Counted from the stretch's first letter, positions 10,271 to 19,444 are shown. The stretch is DNA of 39,131 bases from JBDRED01 sp043820025 [NCBI: Elusimicrobiota bacterium] (GCA_043820025.1 JBDRED010000035.1:1-39131), one strand, 5' to 3'. Notes: generated from the letters alone by a model not told the origin. Numbers and translations are program-made.

Positions 10271-11538
10271 TGGATACAACGCTCGCATTACTCTTAGCCG
10301 GCGGACAGGGAAGCCGTTTAAATATACTCGCGAAGCACCGCGCTAAACCGGCTGTGCCTTTTGCCGGAATTTATAGGATTATTGACTTTACTCTTAGTAA
10401 TTTAATGCATGGCAGAGTAGAAAATGTCGGGATACTCACGCAATATAGGCCTTCTTCGCTTATTGACCATATTCAAACAGGCGAGAGCTGGGGTTTTTAT
10501 GGCAGAAACAGGAGTGTTACAGTTCTTCCTCCTTATATTGGAGAGGATGCGTCTTCATGGTATGAAGGCACAGCGGACGCTGTTTATCAAAATCGAAGTT
10601 TCATAGCTAGATTTCCTGAAGCGGAATATATCCTAATCTTATCCGGCGACCATATCTATAAAATGGATTATCAAAAATTAATAGCGTCTCATATAGAAAG
10701 AAGAGCGGTCTTGACAGTTGTAGCTATGAGTATACCAATACATGAAGCCTCGCGATTCGGAACAATTATTGCTGATGAGAAAGACAGAATAATCGGCTTT
10801 GAGGAAAAACCAAAAAAACCAAAAAGTAATTTAGTGTCTATGGGAATCTATTTATTTAATAGGGATGTGCTTTTAGCCAGTTTAAATGAGGATGCCAAAA
10901 CAAAGGATTCACACAGAGATTTTGGCAGAGATATACTGCCGAAGTTCCTGAATAAAAAAATGTTTATCTATAAGTTTAATGATTATTGGAGAGATGTAGG
11001 CACTCTTCAATCATACTGGGAAACGAGTATGGACATATTAAATAATGTGAGTGATTTTGATATTCAGCGGTGGCAGGTGAGAACAAATTTAAACAGCAAG
11101 ATAGTTACAGATAGAAAGCCCGGTTATGTCGGCAAAACCGCGAACATAAAGAATTCCCTTATTTCCGACGGATGTATAATTAATGGAATGGTTGAGAATA
11201 GTATTTTATCTCCGGGTGTTATAATCGAAAAAGACGTGTTTATAAAGGATTCAATAATATTTAATGATACGCGTATTTGTTCAAAATCGATTATTGATAG
11301 ATGTATAATTGATAAGGATGTTGTTATTGGAAATTGCGCTAAGCTTGGAACAGGATTGATGAAAGCTCCGTCGAATAAGGATTTTCCAAGCCACGCGAAT
11401 ACAGGTATTACAATTGTTGGGAAAGCGGCAAATGTCCCTAAAGGTGTCACAGTCGGCAGGAACTGTATAATATACCCGGCTGTAACAAGAAACAGTTTCA
11501 ATAAAAAACGTTATGAGAGCGGCGAAACTGTGAGGTGA
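10267..11538 (+). CDS. glgC: Glucose-1-phosphate adenylyltransferase (ADP-glucose pyrophosphorylase)
   Basis: Makes ADP-glucose from ATP and glucose-1-phosphate, the committed step of bacterial glycogen synthesis. The protein has the intact LAGGQGSRL loop, RAKPAVPF, YEGTADAVYQN, the catalytic SGDHIYKMDY (D128), FEEKPKKPKSNLVSMGIY for sugar-phosphate binding and RDVGTLQSYW (D243). A C-terminal beta-helix of hexapeptide-like repeats follows. I start it at 10267 (423 residues) because AAGGGG at 10256-10261 fits that ATG, which overlaps the preceding stop. A longer reading from 10246 is possible but less likely. No glycogen synthase or branching enzyme is in the window. The stop overlaps the ribosome site of pilM. 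Confidence 0.94.
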   Translation: MMDTTLALLLAGGQGSRLNILAKHRAKPAVPFAGIYRIIDFTLSNLMHGRVENVGILTQYRPSSLIDHIQTGESWGFYGRNRSVTVLPPYIGEDASSWYEGTADAVYQNRSFIARFPEAEYILILSGDHIYKMDYQKLIASHIERRAVLTVVAMSIPIHEASRFGTIIADEKDRIIGFEEKPKKPKSNLVSMGIYLFNRDVLLASLNEDAKTKDSHRDFGRDILPKFLNKKMFIYKFNDYWRDVGTLQSYWETSMDILNNVSDFDIQRWQVRTNLNSKIVTDRKPGYVGKTANIKNSLISDGCIINGMVENSILSPGVIIEKDVFIKDSIIFNDTRICSKSIIDRCIIDKDVVIGNCAKLGTGLMKAPSNKDFPSHANTGITIVGKAANVPKGVTVGRNCIIYPAVTRNSFNKKRYESGETVR

Positions 11539-11541
11539 TTT

Positions 11542-12636
11542 ATGAAGGTCAAAATACCTTTTCTAAATAACCAGGATTTATTTGGTTTAGATATTGGAGC
11601 AATGAATGTTAAGCTGGTAAAGCTTAAAAATATTGGAGATGAATTTATTGTTACTAATGTGGATATTGAGCCTGTTGTAGATGACATATCAAAAGAAATT
11701 GTCCCTCTCGAGAAACAAAATCTTGTAGTATCGGCAGTTAAACGCCTCTGTTCTAGAAATAAATTAGGAACAAAAAGAGTGGTTACGTCAATTTCCGGCA
11801 GTTCTGTTATAGTTAGGTTTGTTAAGTTTCCGGCTATGACAAAAGAGGAATTGATTGACAGTATTCGATTTGAGGCTGAGCCATATATTCCTTTTGATAT
11901 AAATGAGGTAGAGCTTGCTTTTGAGATTACCGGACAGTGCGCTGAAGAAGGCCAGCAAAAGATGGATACAGTATTGGTTGCGGCAAAGAAGAATATTATC
12001 GATGAAAATGTTGAGATACTGCAGATGTCAGGATTAAGGCCTGTGATGATTAATATTGACGCGTTCGCATTGGAAAAGGTTTCCGGCTTGAGCGATACAT
12101 TGCGAAATGAAACAATTATGTATGTGAATATCGGAGCTGTTAACACAACTATGCTGATTCTTGAAAATGGAATAAGCAAGGTTGTTCGAGATATTGCGAT
12201 TGGCGGCAAAGAGTTTACCAACGCGCTAAGTCATACTTCAGGTAAAACCAATCTAGAAAGCGAACGTGATAAATTAGCCCAGAGCATATTGCCTGAACAG
12301 CCGGAAATAAATGAGGAAGCGCAGGTTAGTGATAAGAGAACTGTGCTATTAGGTGTGGCCAAAGATATTCTTGATGAGATACAGAGGTCTATAAATTATT
12401 TTCAAGCGCAGACAGGAGAGATTAATGTGTCTAAGATATTTCTTACAGGAGGCAGCGCATCTTTGAAAGGGTTAGATGCGTATTTTAGTTCGGAATTGGA
12501 TATACCGGTTAGTGTGTTTAATCCTTTTGATTATGTTTCAATAAAGGAAGGAATAGACACAAAAAAACTTGAAGAAATTGGTCCTATGTTCGCAGTGGCA
12601 GTGGGGCTTGCGATGCAGCTGGAGAAGGTAAAATAA
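11542..12636 (+). CDS. pilM: Type IV pilus assembly protein PilM (actin-like ATPase)
   Basis: A cytoplasmic actin-fold ATPase that binds the N-terminal tail of PilN and helps build the inner-membrane alignment complex of type IV pili or a related type II secretion system. The 364-residue protein shows the phosphate-1 segment LFGLDIGAMNVKLVKL, the FPAMTKEELIDSIRFEAEPYIP region typical of PilM, the phosphate-2 segment VNIGAVNTTMLILENG and the adenosine motif FLTGGSASLKGLDAYFSSEL. GAGGTGA just upstream overlaps the glgC stop, so the pilus genes are joined to the carbohydrate genes without a visible promoter. A long reverse-strand frame opposite it is not taken as a gene. Confidence 0.94.
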   Translation: MKVKIPFLNNQDLFGLDIGAMNVKLVKLKNIGDEFIVTNVDIEPVVDDISKEIVPLEKQNLVVSAVKRLCSRNKLGTKRVVTSISGSSVIVRFVKFPAMTKEELIDSIRFEAEPYIPFDINEVELAFEITGQCAEEGQQKMDTVLVAAKKNIIDENVEILQMSGLRPVMINIDAFALEKVSGLSDTLRNETIMYVNIGAVNTTMLILENGISKVVRDIAIGGKEFTNALSHTSGKTNLESERDKLAQSILPEQPEINEEAQVSDKRTVLLGVAKDILDEIQRSINYFQAQTGEINVSKIFLTGGSASLKGLDAYFSSELDIPVSVFNPFDYVSIKEGIDTKKLEEIGPMFAVAVGLAMQLEKVK

Positions 12637-12637
12637 A

Positions 12638-13189
12638 ATGAGTAATATTAATTTATTGCCAAAGGAAATATTAGAAAGGGAAAAAAATAGAGAAATTGAT
12701 ACGCTTATTATGCTTGGAGTAATCCTTGTGTTTATGATAGCGTTTTTCATATATGGAATTAGATTTATGAGTTATCAAGGAACGCAATTTAAAATTAATA
12801 AGGTTAATGATGAAATTGGGAAACTAAGTTCGATTGTCGTCGAGATGGATGCCCTTGAGAGTACGCAAAATGAGCTGAGCAGCAGGCTGAACGTAATAAA
12901 TAATTTATCTCTTGAAAAATACGCGTATCCTAAGTTTCTTTATGATTTTGTGCGCTGTGTTCCAAAAAATGTTTGGGTAACGTCATTGGTTACCAATTTG
13001 GCTAATAATATTATGAATATTGAATGTAATGCGGTTTCACTAGATCTTTATGGGGTTTCCAGGTTTATGTCAAATCTTTTTAGCTATGAAAAGTTTGAGG
13101 ATGTTGAACTGATTTATATACATAATGAAGCTGTAGATGGAGCGGAAGCTTCTATATTTAACGTTACGTTTAAGTATAGGGTTGCGTAA
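12638..13189 (+). CDS. pilN: Type IV pilus assembly protein PilN
   Basis: An inner-membrane protein with a short cytoplasmic tail that docks on PilM and a periplasmic ferredoxin-like domain that pairs with PilO. The 183-residue protein begins with the hallmark INLLP motif (MSNINLLPKE), has one membrane segment at about 22-42, and then a coiled-coil-prone and periplasmic part. It starts one base after the pilM stop. No strong ribosome site is visible, so translational coupling is probable. Sequence identity in this family is low; assignment rests on the INLLP motif, topology and gene order. Confidence 0.88.
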   Translation: MSNINLLPKEILEREKNREIDTLIMLGVILVFMIAFFIYGIRFMSYQGTQFKINKVNDEIGKLSSIVVEMDALESTQNELSSRLNVINNLSLEKYAYPKFLYDFVRCVPKNVWVTSLVTNLANNIMNIECNAVSLDLYGVSRFMSNLFSYEKFEDVELIYIHNEAVDGAEASIFNVTFKYRVA

Positions 13190-13198
13190 GGCGGTTTT

Positions 13199-13756
13199 AT
13201 GAAGATAGCTATGACAAAAGAACGACAAGAAAAGATAATGCTGGTTATTCTAGCCTTTGGTTTATTATGGGCTGCAAAGAATTATTTTTATTCGCCATTA
13301 GGAGAAAAACTGAAATTTGCTAAGGAAGATCTTAAAGAAAAAACTGAGCGGTATGAATTTATGAAAAGCCGCGCTTTTTCAATGGAATTATTAAAAAAAG
13401 ATATTACATTATTAAACGAATATGTTGTAAAAACAAAAAATAAACTTCCTAGGGAAAAGGAAATCCCCGCGTTAATAAAATTGATATCTTCAAAGATGGA
13501 TATGAAAAATATTGTTTTGAACGCGCTTGTTCCTGAAAAGGTGGTGCTTGTTCAGAATTATTATGAACTGCCATTTAAGGTTGATGTTATTGCCGGTTAC
13601 CATGATCTTGCGGTTTTTTTCACGCTTCTGGGAAATTCAGACCGCATAATGCATGTTAAGGATTTGAGGATTACCGCAAATCAAATAACAAAAGATGAGC
13701 CGCAGACACTGCGCGCAACATTTACTTTAGTTGCGTACGCATATAGAGGTGGATGA
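13199..13756 (+). CDS. pilO: Type IV pilus assembly protein PilO
   Basis: A bitopic inner-membrane protein that forms heterodimers with PilN and links to the PilP lipoprotein. The 185-residue sequence has a short cytoplasmic N-terminus, one membrane segment (about 12-29), a charged coiled coil (about 30-90) including LPREKEIPALIKLIS, a common PilO feature, and a C-terminal alpha/beta domain with the FTLLGNSDRIMHVKDLRI segment seen in the family. AAGGCGG lies before the ATG. Its stop overlaps the start of the next gene by four bases. Confidence 0.87.
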   Translation: MKIAMTKERQEKIMLVILAFGLLWAAKNYFYSPLGEKLKFAKEDLKEKTERYEFMKSRAFSMELLKKDITLLNEYVVKTKNKLPREKEIPALIKLISSKMDMKNIVLNALVPEKVVLVQNYYELPFKVDVIAGYHDLAVFFTLLGNSDRIMHVKDLRITANQITKDEPQTLRATFTLVAYAYRGG

Positions 13757-14211
13757 TGCGCAGATTATTTGTTATCTTACAACTATTGCTTTTATCTATT
13801 ATATTTTCTTCATGCGGAAAAAATAATAATCAGAATTTAAATCCAGTGCCGCATTACAAAAGAGTGAAGGTAGTGGATATTAAAAGTCTAGACACTAAAT
13901 ATACGTATAATGGCAGAAATTATATTGATCCTCTGAAGCCGCTGATAGATGATGGGAGAATAATTGCGCCTGAGGTGCACGGAACAATTAATGCAGTTCT
14001 TCCAATGCTTTCTCTTACGGGAATTATTTCAGACGGAGAAAATAAATACGCGATTCTGAGCGATGGCAAAGGCCATAAATACTATGTGAAGGATGGAAAG
14101 GTTATGGATCCTGCCGGAAGTATATTAACAGGCGTAAGCGGAGTTATTAAAGAGGATAATGTGTTAATAATAACCAGACAGGGTGTGCGAAAAATTACTA
14201 TGCGAAAGTAG
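13753..14211 (+). CDS. pilP: PilP-like pilus lipoprotein
   Basis: Expected to be a lipoprotein that bridges the PilN/PilO pair to the secretin PilQ in the periplasm. The 152-residue protein starts with a lipoprotein signal peptide; the lipobox is FSSC with Cys21 as the modified residue. The C-terminal half has the short beta-strand pattern of the PilP domain: LSLTGIISDGENKYAIL, HKYYVKDGKVMD, LTGVSGVIKEDNVLII. Overall similarity is too low to name it from sequence alone. Position between pilO and pilQ supports the name strongly. Confidence 0.75.
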   Translation: MMRRLFVILQLLLLSIIFSSCGKNNNQNLNPVPHYKRVKVVDIKSLDTKYTYNGRNYIDPLKPLIDDGRIIAPEVHGTINAVLPMLSLTGIISDGENKYAILSDGKGHKYYVKDGKVMDPAGSILTGVSGVIKEDNVLIITRQGVRKITMRK

Positions 14212-14218
14212 GACGAGA

Positions 14219-14240
14219 GTTTTCTTATAACCAAGAAAAC
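14219..14240. other. Small inverted repeat between pilP and pilQ
   Basis: GTTTTCTT (14219-14226) and AAGAAAAC (14233-14240) form a perfect 8-bp stem with a 6-base loop, in the 66-base gap before pilQ. No T-tract follows, so it is unlikely to end transcription. It might set RNA stability between the small pilus genes and the secretin gene. Function unknown. Confidence 0.4.
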
Positions 14241-14277
14241 TTAACGCGCAATGCGCTACGAGTAAAAGGAGGAGAAG

Positions 14278-15960
14278 ATGAGGAGGAGTTTTTTTTATTT
14301 GAGGTTGTTTATAACCGCAGTTTTCCTAATGCAGATTATTCCGGGTTCTATATTTGCTTCAGTAGAGCTGAAGGCTGTTTCTATGACCGAGATCTCGCAA
14401 GATTCGGTAGATGTAATGATAGCGACATCTGAGCCTGCAAAATTTGAGATATTTAGGCTTAAAGATTCAGATAGAATTGTTTTAGATATTCATAATGCTG
14501 TAATAGGACTTAAAAAAGATAAGGCAAAGCCAAATAGCTTAGTAAAGGATGTTAGATATTCTCAGTTTGATCAGGAAACAGCTCGTATTGTGCTTGATCT
14601 GGCAGAACCCTGCAGTTATGTTTATAGGTCACTGAATAATATCATAACTGTGGCGCTGACTAAAGATGTTATTAAAGAAGCTCAAGGCGATGAAGCCAAA
14701 AATAAGAAGAAAGACGAAAAAAAACGAATGGATCTTGACTTCTATAAAGCTGAGCTTAGGGATGTATTGAGAGTGCTATCTCTTAAAAGCGGAATTAATA
14801 TTATACCCGATGATAATGTTGAAGGCCTTGTCACAGTGCACTTAGAGAATGTTACTTTTGAGGAAGCGCTCGATACCATTCTCTTACAAAAAAATTACAG
14901 TTGGGAACGCATAGGCGATAATCGTATTCGCGTAATAGCGAAGAAGATGGTTACAACAAGAGTATTTAAACTGAATTATTCAAATTCGTCTGATATGATT
15001 ACAATTGTAAAGAATCTTTTATCTGAGCAGGGCAAGGTTGTTGTTGATGAGAGAATTAATACGTTAATAATCAGCGACGAGCTCCAGCATATACGCAGAA
15101 TAGAAGAACTCATAAAGGAGCTTGATAAACAGCCTCAACAGGTTAGGATTGAAGCTAAGCTTATAGAGGTGGATATAACGAATGATACAGATTTAGGAGT
15201 AAACTGGTCATATGCGCAATCCGGCGAGTCAAACGGCGTTACAACAAGCATAGGCGGAGCTCAGCTTGGAAGTCCAGGCGGCGGAGGCGCATATTTATCT
15301 CCGGGGGAATTAGCTCAACAGTACAAAACCGATGGTAATTATGATAATATCAGCGGCAAAGCGTTGTCAGTCGCAGCCGGCGGGACAGGTATGGAAAATC
15401 CTCTAAGCCCTCAAGGCGGAGCGTTTTCAATAGGAGCTGTTTCAGATAACATGATTCTAAACGCAAGGCTGTCATTGCTCCAAAAGAAAGGCAAGACAAA
15501 GACGCTTTCAAATCCAAAGATAGTAACTGTCAATAATAAAACAGCGCATATTTTGATTGGAGAAAAGGTGCCATATGTTACTTCAACAATTGTGCCCGGG
15601 ACAGGCACAACACAGGAAACAACCTTTGTGGATATCGGTATTCAGCTTGAGGTAACACCTACGATTAATGCCGATGATAGAATAATACTTAAAGTGCATC
15701 CTGAGGTTAGCACTCTTCGCGCATTAAATCCTGAAGGGCCGCGGATAGCCACAAGAGAAGCAGATACAACTGTTTTAATAAAAAGCGGCGAAACAATAGC
15801 TATTGGAGGCCTTATAACTGATGCGGATATTCAAGCCTCTGAACAGATCCCTATACTTGGAGAACTGCCGATACTTGGATATTTATTTAAACATAAGACA
15901 AGTAATAAGGAACGAGTAGAGCTTATTATATTCTTAACACCCACAATAGTTGAAGATTGA
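14278..15960 (+). CDS. pilQ: Type IV pilus secretin PilQ
   Basis: Forms the outer-membrane ring through which the pilus passes, which implies a Gram-negative envelope. The 560-residue protein has a signal peptide (about 1-28), a peptidoglycan-binding AMIN domain (about 29-135, VELKAVSMTEISQDS to ITVALTK), an STN/N0 domain (LRDVLRVLSLKSGINIIPDD), one N1 domain (TRVFKLNYSNSSDMITIVKN to RRIEELIKELDKQ) and the C-terminal secretin domain. That domain ends with the typical SGETIAIGGLI, IPILGELPILGYLFKHK and ELIIFLTPTIVED. It is somewhat short for PilQ, with one AMIN and one N1 domain. AAGGAGGAG precedes the ATG. Only the assembly sub-complex is here; pilins and PilB, PilC and PilT are not in the window. 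Confidence 0.95.
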   Translation: MRRSFFYLRLFITAVFLMQIIPGSIFASVELKAVSMTEISQDSVDVMIATSEPAKFEIFRLKDSDRIVLDIHNAVIGLKKDKAKPNSLVKDVRYSQFDQETARIVLDLAEPCSYVYRSLNNIITVALTKDVIKEAQGDEAKNKKKDEKKRMDLDFYKAELRDVLRVLSLKSGINIIPDDNVEGLVTVHLENVTFEEALDTILLQKNYSWERIGDNRIRVIAKKMVTTRVFKLNYSNSSDMITIVKNLLSEQGKVVVDERINTLIISDELQHIRRIEELIKELDKQPQQVRIEAKLIEVDITNDTDLGVNWSYAQSGESNGVTTSIGGAQLGSPGGGGAYLSPGELAQQYKTDGNYDNISGKALSVAAGGTGMENPLSPQGGAFSIGAVSDNMILNARLSLLQKKGKTKTLSNPKIVTVNNKTAHILIGEKVPYVTSTIVPGTGTTQETTFVDIGIQLEVTPTINADDRIILKVHPEVSTLRALNPEGPRIATREADTTVLIKSGETIAIGGLITDADIQASEQIPILGELPILGYLFKHKTSNKERVELIIFLTPTIVED

Positions 15961-16002
15961 TAATTGTGACTGAATATATCGCTCATCAATAAATCCCAAA
16001 AT

Positions 16003-17481
16003 ATGAAAAACTATATTTATCAAATCAAGTTGTCAATATTACTTTTTATTGTATTCATTTTCCCTTTACTGCGGTTTGGATGGGATATATGGGCGCAGAC
16101 TCTTATGCATTTATTGATAGGTATTTTACTGTTAATTGAAATTATTGACATTATTTTTTATTATAAGGATGTAAAACTTCCCAACAAAACGTATGTAATA
16201 ATATTTTGCGCTTTATTTTTTTTAGGAATGTGCGTTCTGCCATTTTCAATGATTAAGTCTGCGTCTAAATCGGAGTTTCTTAATTACCTGTCATACGCGG
16301 CAATATTCTTTTTCATTACAGTAATATTAAAAAAAGAGGACACAGGCCGTATTATTAAGACTATGATTATTTCCACAATAATGATTTCTTTGTCATTTAT
16401 ACTGTTTTCATTTAAATTAATTCCTTTTGACATAACCATTAATCCGAATGTATTGGCCGGTTTTATGGTTATTGTCTTTCCATTTATACTCGACATATTA
16501 ATGAAATGTAAAAATAAATTTAGCGCCGGTTTCGCAATGCTGATAATTGTTATTGTTCTAATACTTGCTAAATCTGTAATTGGCTGGGTATGCGTTGGGT
16601 TTGAACTAATACTATTTTTGTATTTTAAATTTGGAGCAGGAAGAGTATCAAAATATAAATGGATTGTGTATGGGGTTCTCTTAACCGCTCTCACTATTAT
16701 TATTTATAAATTATTTAACGCTGATACATATAATCGTCTGAGATGGTGGATTACCGGTATTGCTATAATAAAAGATCATCCGTTATTTGGCGTTGGGCCC
16801 GGATGTTACAGCCGCGCAGTGATAAATTATGGAGGAAGCGGACTGGGAAGCCAGTACGCGCATTCATATTTTTTAGAATTGATAAGCGAATGGGGAATAA
16901 TATGGGCATTAGTGTATTTTTATTTGATTGGCAGAATTTTAAAGAAAATAAAAATATATAAAAATCATTTCCCGGTATTTATCAGCGCTGCCATTGGTAT
17001 TGGAATAAATAGTATTTTTGAATATAATTTGCTGATACCGGCGGTAGGGATGTATTTCTGGATTGTGCTAGCTGTTATCAACGCTGATTCAGAGTCCGTG
17101 GAGCGCTTTATTAGACGAGAATCTGAACAACGGTTTGTAATTGGCGCATTAATGACAATTTTCTTACTGCTATTTATCGGCAATTCAGTTAAATTGTTTT
17201 TATCAAATAGAGCTTCTGCGGCCGGGTTATATTTATATCAAGAAAATCAAATAAACAAAGCTTTAGATAAATTTAACTATGCATTAGAGCTTGAACAGTC
17301 TGCATCTATCGCGCGCGTTCAACGCGGAAGGATCTATTATTTAAAGTATATAGAATCCGTCGAGAAGGCATGGCTGTATAATAGTCTCATTGACCTTGAA
17401 GAAGGATCAATGCGCCAAAAAGGGAACAGGCTTTTATTGTCTGAAATAAGTCTTTTAAGAACGGAGCTTAATAAAAGATGA
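16003..17481 (+). CDS. O-antigen ligase/polymerase-like membrane protein (Wzy_C) with TPR-like tail
   Basis: A polytopic membrane protein of the O-antigen ligase (WaaL) / polymerase (Wzy) / PilO-glycosyltransferase (PglL) superfamily. About ten hydrophobic segments fill residues 1-390. The large periplasmic loop has the Wzy_C signature: GIAIIKDHPLFGVGPGCY and then QYAHSYFLELISEWG with the conserved His287. The last ~90 residues look like one or two TPR repeats (YLYQENQINKALDKFNYALELE). It has no good ribosome site before its ATG. It follows pilQ by 42 bases and overlaps the next gene by four, so it could glycosylate pilin or ligate a surface polysaccharide. Target unknown. Confidence 0.82.
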   Translation: MKNYIYQIKLSILLFIVFIFPLLRFGWDIWAQTLMHLLIGILLLIEIIDIIFYYKDVKLPNKTYVIIFCALFFLGMCVLPFSMIKSASKSEFLNYLSYAAIFFFITVILKKEDTGRIIKTMIISTIMISLSFILFSFKLIPFDITINPNVLAGFMVIVFPFILDILMKCKNKFSAGFAMLIIVIVLILAKSVIGWVCVGFELILFLYFKFGAGRVSKYKWIVYGVLLTALTIIIYKLFNADTYNRLRWWITGIAIIKDHPLFGVGPGCYSRAVINYGGSGLGSQYAHSYFLELISEWGIIWALVYFYLIGRILKKIKIYKNHFPVFISAAIGIGINSIFEYNLLIPAVGMYFWIVLAVINADSESVERFIRRESEQRFVIGALMTIFLLLFIGNSVKLFLSNRASAAGLYLYQENQINKALDKFNYALELEQSASIARVQRGRIYYLKYIESVEKAWLYNSLIDLEEGSMRQKGNRLLLSEISLLRTELNKR

Positions 17482-19331
17482 ACAAATATTATTCGTTATT
17501 ATTAATTCTGCCCTACATAATATTGCCATTTATAAAAGGCGGAAGAGGCGCGATTGTTTGGATGTGCGCGCAATTCTTTATAGCTGCTGCGGTTGGTTAC
17601 TCGCTCTATCAAAATAAGGAAAAATCTCTTATAGGAACGAAGGTTGATGTTTTTATTATTCTATTATTTTTGTGGTGCGCTTTTGCGGCAATTGCCGGCA
17701 GCGTAAATATTTTATCAAGCATTAGCGCGTTAATGTCTTTCCTTGTTTACATGTTTCTCGCCATAGCGCTTTTAAATATACCCGACTTTGAAGAGTTTAA
17801 AATAAGCGTAGTAATAAGTATTTCGGCTATAGGTATTATATTTTCAATACTTATTATATCAGGATATTTGTTTGGTAGAAATATTATTATTTTTACTAAT
17901 CAAAATCACACAGCATTGTATTTGCTTCTTTCGTTTTGGAATACAATATTTATTATTAAAAGGTTTAATATAAAATTAATATTAGGAATAACAGCTGTCA
18001 TTGTTTTGTTTTGCGCGCTGATTATTATTGGTTCTCGAGGAGTGTTCTTTTCTCTATGGCTGACTATATTAATACTATTATTCTTTATTGATTTAAGAAT
18101 AGAAAGATATAAAGTAATTTTCGGGTTTATATTTATCACTATTGCGTTATTTGCGGCAGCGCCCAAAAAAACTTTATATAATAATTTAAAGATTGATTCG
18201 GCGATGTCGTTCAGGCGCGTGGAGATTTATAAGACTGCATTTAAGGTAATAGGAGAAAATTATATGTACGGCGTCGGGCTGAATAATTTTGAGTCAGGCT
18301 ACGAAAAACATAAACTTCCTTTTTGGAACGGCATAAGCGCGTATAATCATTACTCCAGGTTTGCTCACAACGAGCTTTTGAATTTAATATCGGAAACAGG
18401 AATACCTGCGTTTATCATTTTTTTATATTTAACGCTTTATTTCTATTATTTATGGCGCAAAGAAAGGTATTTGATAAAGGATTATTTTCCTCTGATTTTA
18501 ATTATTAGTATTTGCGCGCACAGTATGTTCGAGTTTGTGCTTCATCTTCCTATAATTATGATGATTCTTATATTTTCTGTAGTATGGTTTTTTAGAGAAA
18601 ATAGTATTGCGGTCAGACATTATAATTTTAAGAGAGACAAATTTGCTTTTATCGCAGGAATAGCATTCGCAGCTATTGTTATTATTAATACAGGTTTTAA
18701 AGTTTATTATTCAGCTCCGGATTCAATTAATCTTCATAAAGAAGGTTTAAATGATTATATCGGCGGGAATACTTTTAGCGCTATAAAAAAACTTAAAAAT
18801 AGCATGGAGCTTAATCCTTATAGGCCGTTTATGTATATAGACCTGGCAAATATATACTTTGAAATGAAAAGTTATAATGAGGCTCTGCGAACAGCAAAAA
18901 AAGCTATTAGTATTGAGCCTAATTATTTAAGCGCGTATTTTACGATTGGTTTATGCTATTATAAGCTTAATAAATTTGATGTTTCGGAACGTTATCTTAA
19001 TAGAATCTTAGAAATTCATTCCGGTATTGATTTTTCAAAAATTACTTCCGATTATGATAAAGAAATATTAAATATTCAAATCTGGCAGGTGTACTCTGCT
19101 CTGGGGAGTGTTTTAGAAAGCAGAGGCGATTATTCAAAATCAATAACAGCATTGAACCACTCAGTTCTATTAAACGGCAATAATTCGGAGCTGTATAATA
19201 AATTAGCAGGCGCTTATTATAATATGAAACAATATCAGCTTGCTTTGAGTTCTATAGATCAGGCAATTAAATTAAATCCGGAGAATATTGGGTATAGAAA
19301 TAATCTGGAAAATATAAAGAGAAAAATCTGA
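17478..19331 (+). CDS. Second O-antigen ligase/polymerase-like protein with C-terminal TPR domain
   Basis: Tandem relative of the preceding gene, 617 residues. The N-terminal ~390 residues carry roughly a dozen membrane segments. The Wzy_C loop is VIGENYMYGVGLNNFESGY followed by SRFAHNELLNLISETG with His297. Residues ~425-617 form clear TPR repeats (NTFSAIKKLKNSMELNPYRP, SYNEALRTAKKAISIEPNYL, QYQLALSSIDQAIKLNPENI). Its start overlaps the previous stop (ATGA). It ends just before a near-consensus promoter, which marks the end of the long pilus transcription unit. As with its neighbour, the acceptor (lipid A core, pilin or another protein) cannot be told. Confidence 0.82.
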   Translation: MNKYYSLLLILPYIILPFIKGGRGAIVWMCAQFFIAAAVGYSLYQNKEKSLIGTKVDVFIILLFLWCAFAAIAGSVNILSSISALMSFLVYMFLAIALLNIPDFEEFKISVVISISAIGIIFSILIISGYLFGRNIIIFTNQNHTALYLLLSFWNTIFIIKRFNIKLILGITAVIVLFCALIIIGSRGVFFSLWLTILILLFFIDLRIERYKVIFGFIFITIALFAAAPKKTLYNNLKIDSAMSFRRVEIYKTAFKVIGENYMYGVGLNNFESGYEKHKLPFWNGISAYNHYSRFAHNELLNLISETGIPAFIIFLYLTLYFYYLWRKERYLIKDYFPLILIISICAHSMFEFVLHLPIIMMILIFSVVWFFRENSIAVRHYNFKRDKFAFIAGIAFAAIVIINTGFKVYYSAPDSINLHKEGLNDYIGGNTFSAIKKLKNSMELNPYRPFMYIDLANIYFEMKSYNEALRTAKKAISIEPNYLSAYFTIGLCYYKLNKFDVSERYLNRILEIHSGIDFSKITSDYDKEILNIQIWQVYSALGSVLESRGDYSKSITALNHSVLLNGNNSELYNKLAGAYYNMKQYQLALSSIDQAIKLNPENIGYRNNLENIKRKI

Positions 19332-19332
19332 T

Positions 19333-19361
19333 TTTACATAAAGTTCATAATAAGATATAAT
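19333..19361 (+). promoter_or_regulatory. Near-consensus sigma-70-type promoter
   Basis: TTTACA (19333-19338, one mismatch to TTGACA) and TATAAT (19356-19361, perfect) are separated by 17 bp. Transcription would start near 19368, giving a leader of about 75 bases before the ATG at 19445. It lies directly after the stop of the TPR ligase and faces the glycan genes. Confidence 0.75.
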
Positions 19362-19389
19362 AAAAAAATACAATATAACTTAAGTTTGC

Positions 19390-19411
19390 GCTTAGTAGAA
19401 ATATATTCTCA
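19390..19411. repeat. 22-bp intergenic motif, copy 1
   Basis: GCTTAGTAGAAATATATTCT plus CA recurs at 23675-23696 with three mismatches, and weaker similarity continues for about eight more bases. It lies in the leader of the sugar-phosphate transferase gene. Its inner part can form a weak AGAA/TTCT hairpin. Role unknown. Confidence 0.4.
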
Positions 19412-19444
19412 GGAATGCTGTCAAACTTATTTTCCGGAGGCAAA

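Noticed and set aside
11511-12221. Long open frame on the - strand opposite pilM (236 codons)
   Set aside because: It is rich in Ser, Thr, Ile and Phe without domains, has no ribosome site context, and lies fully against a clear pilM. It looks like a shadow frame.
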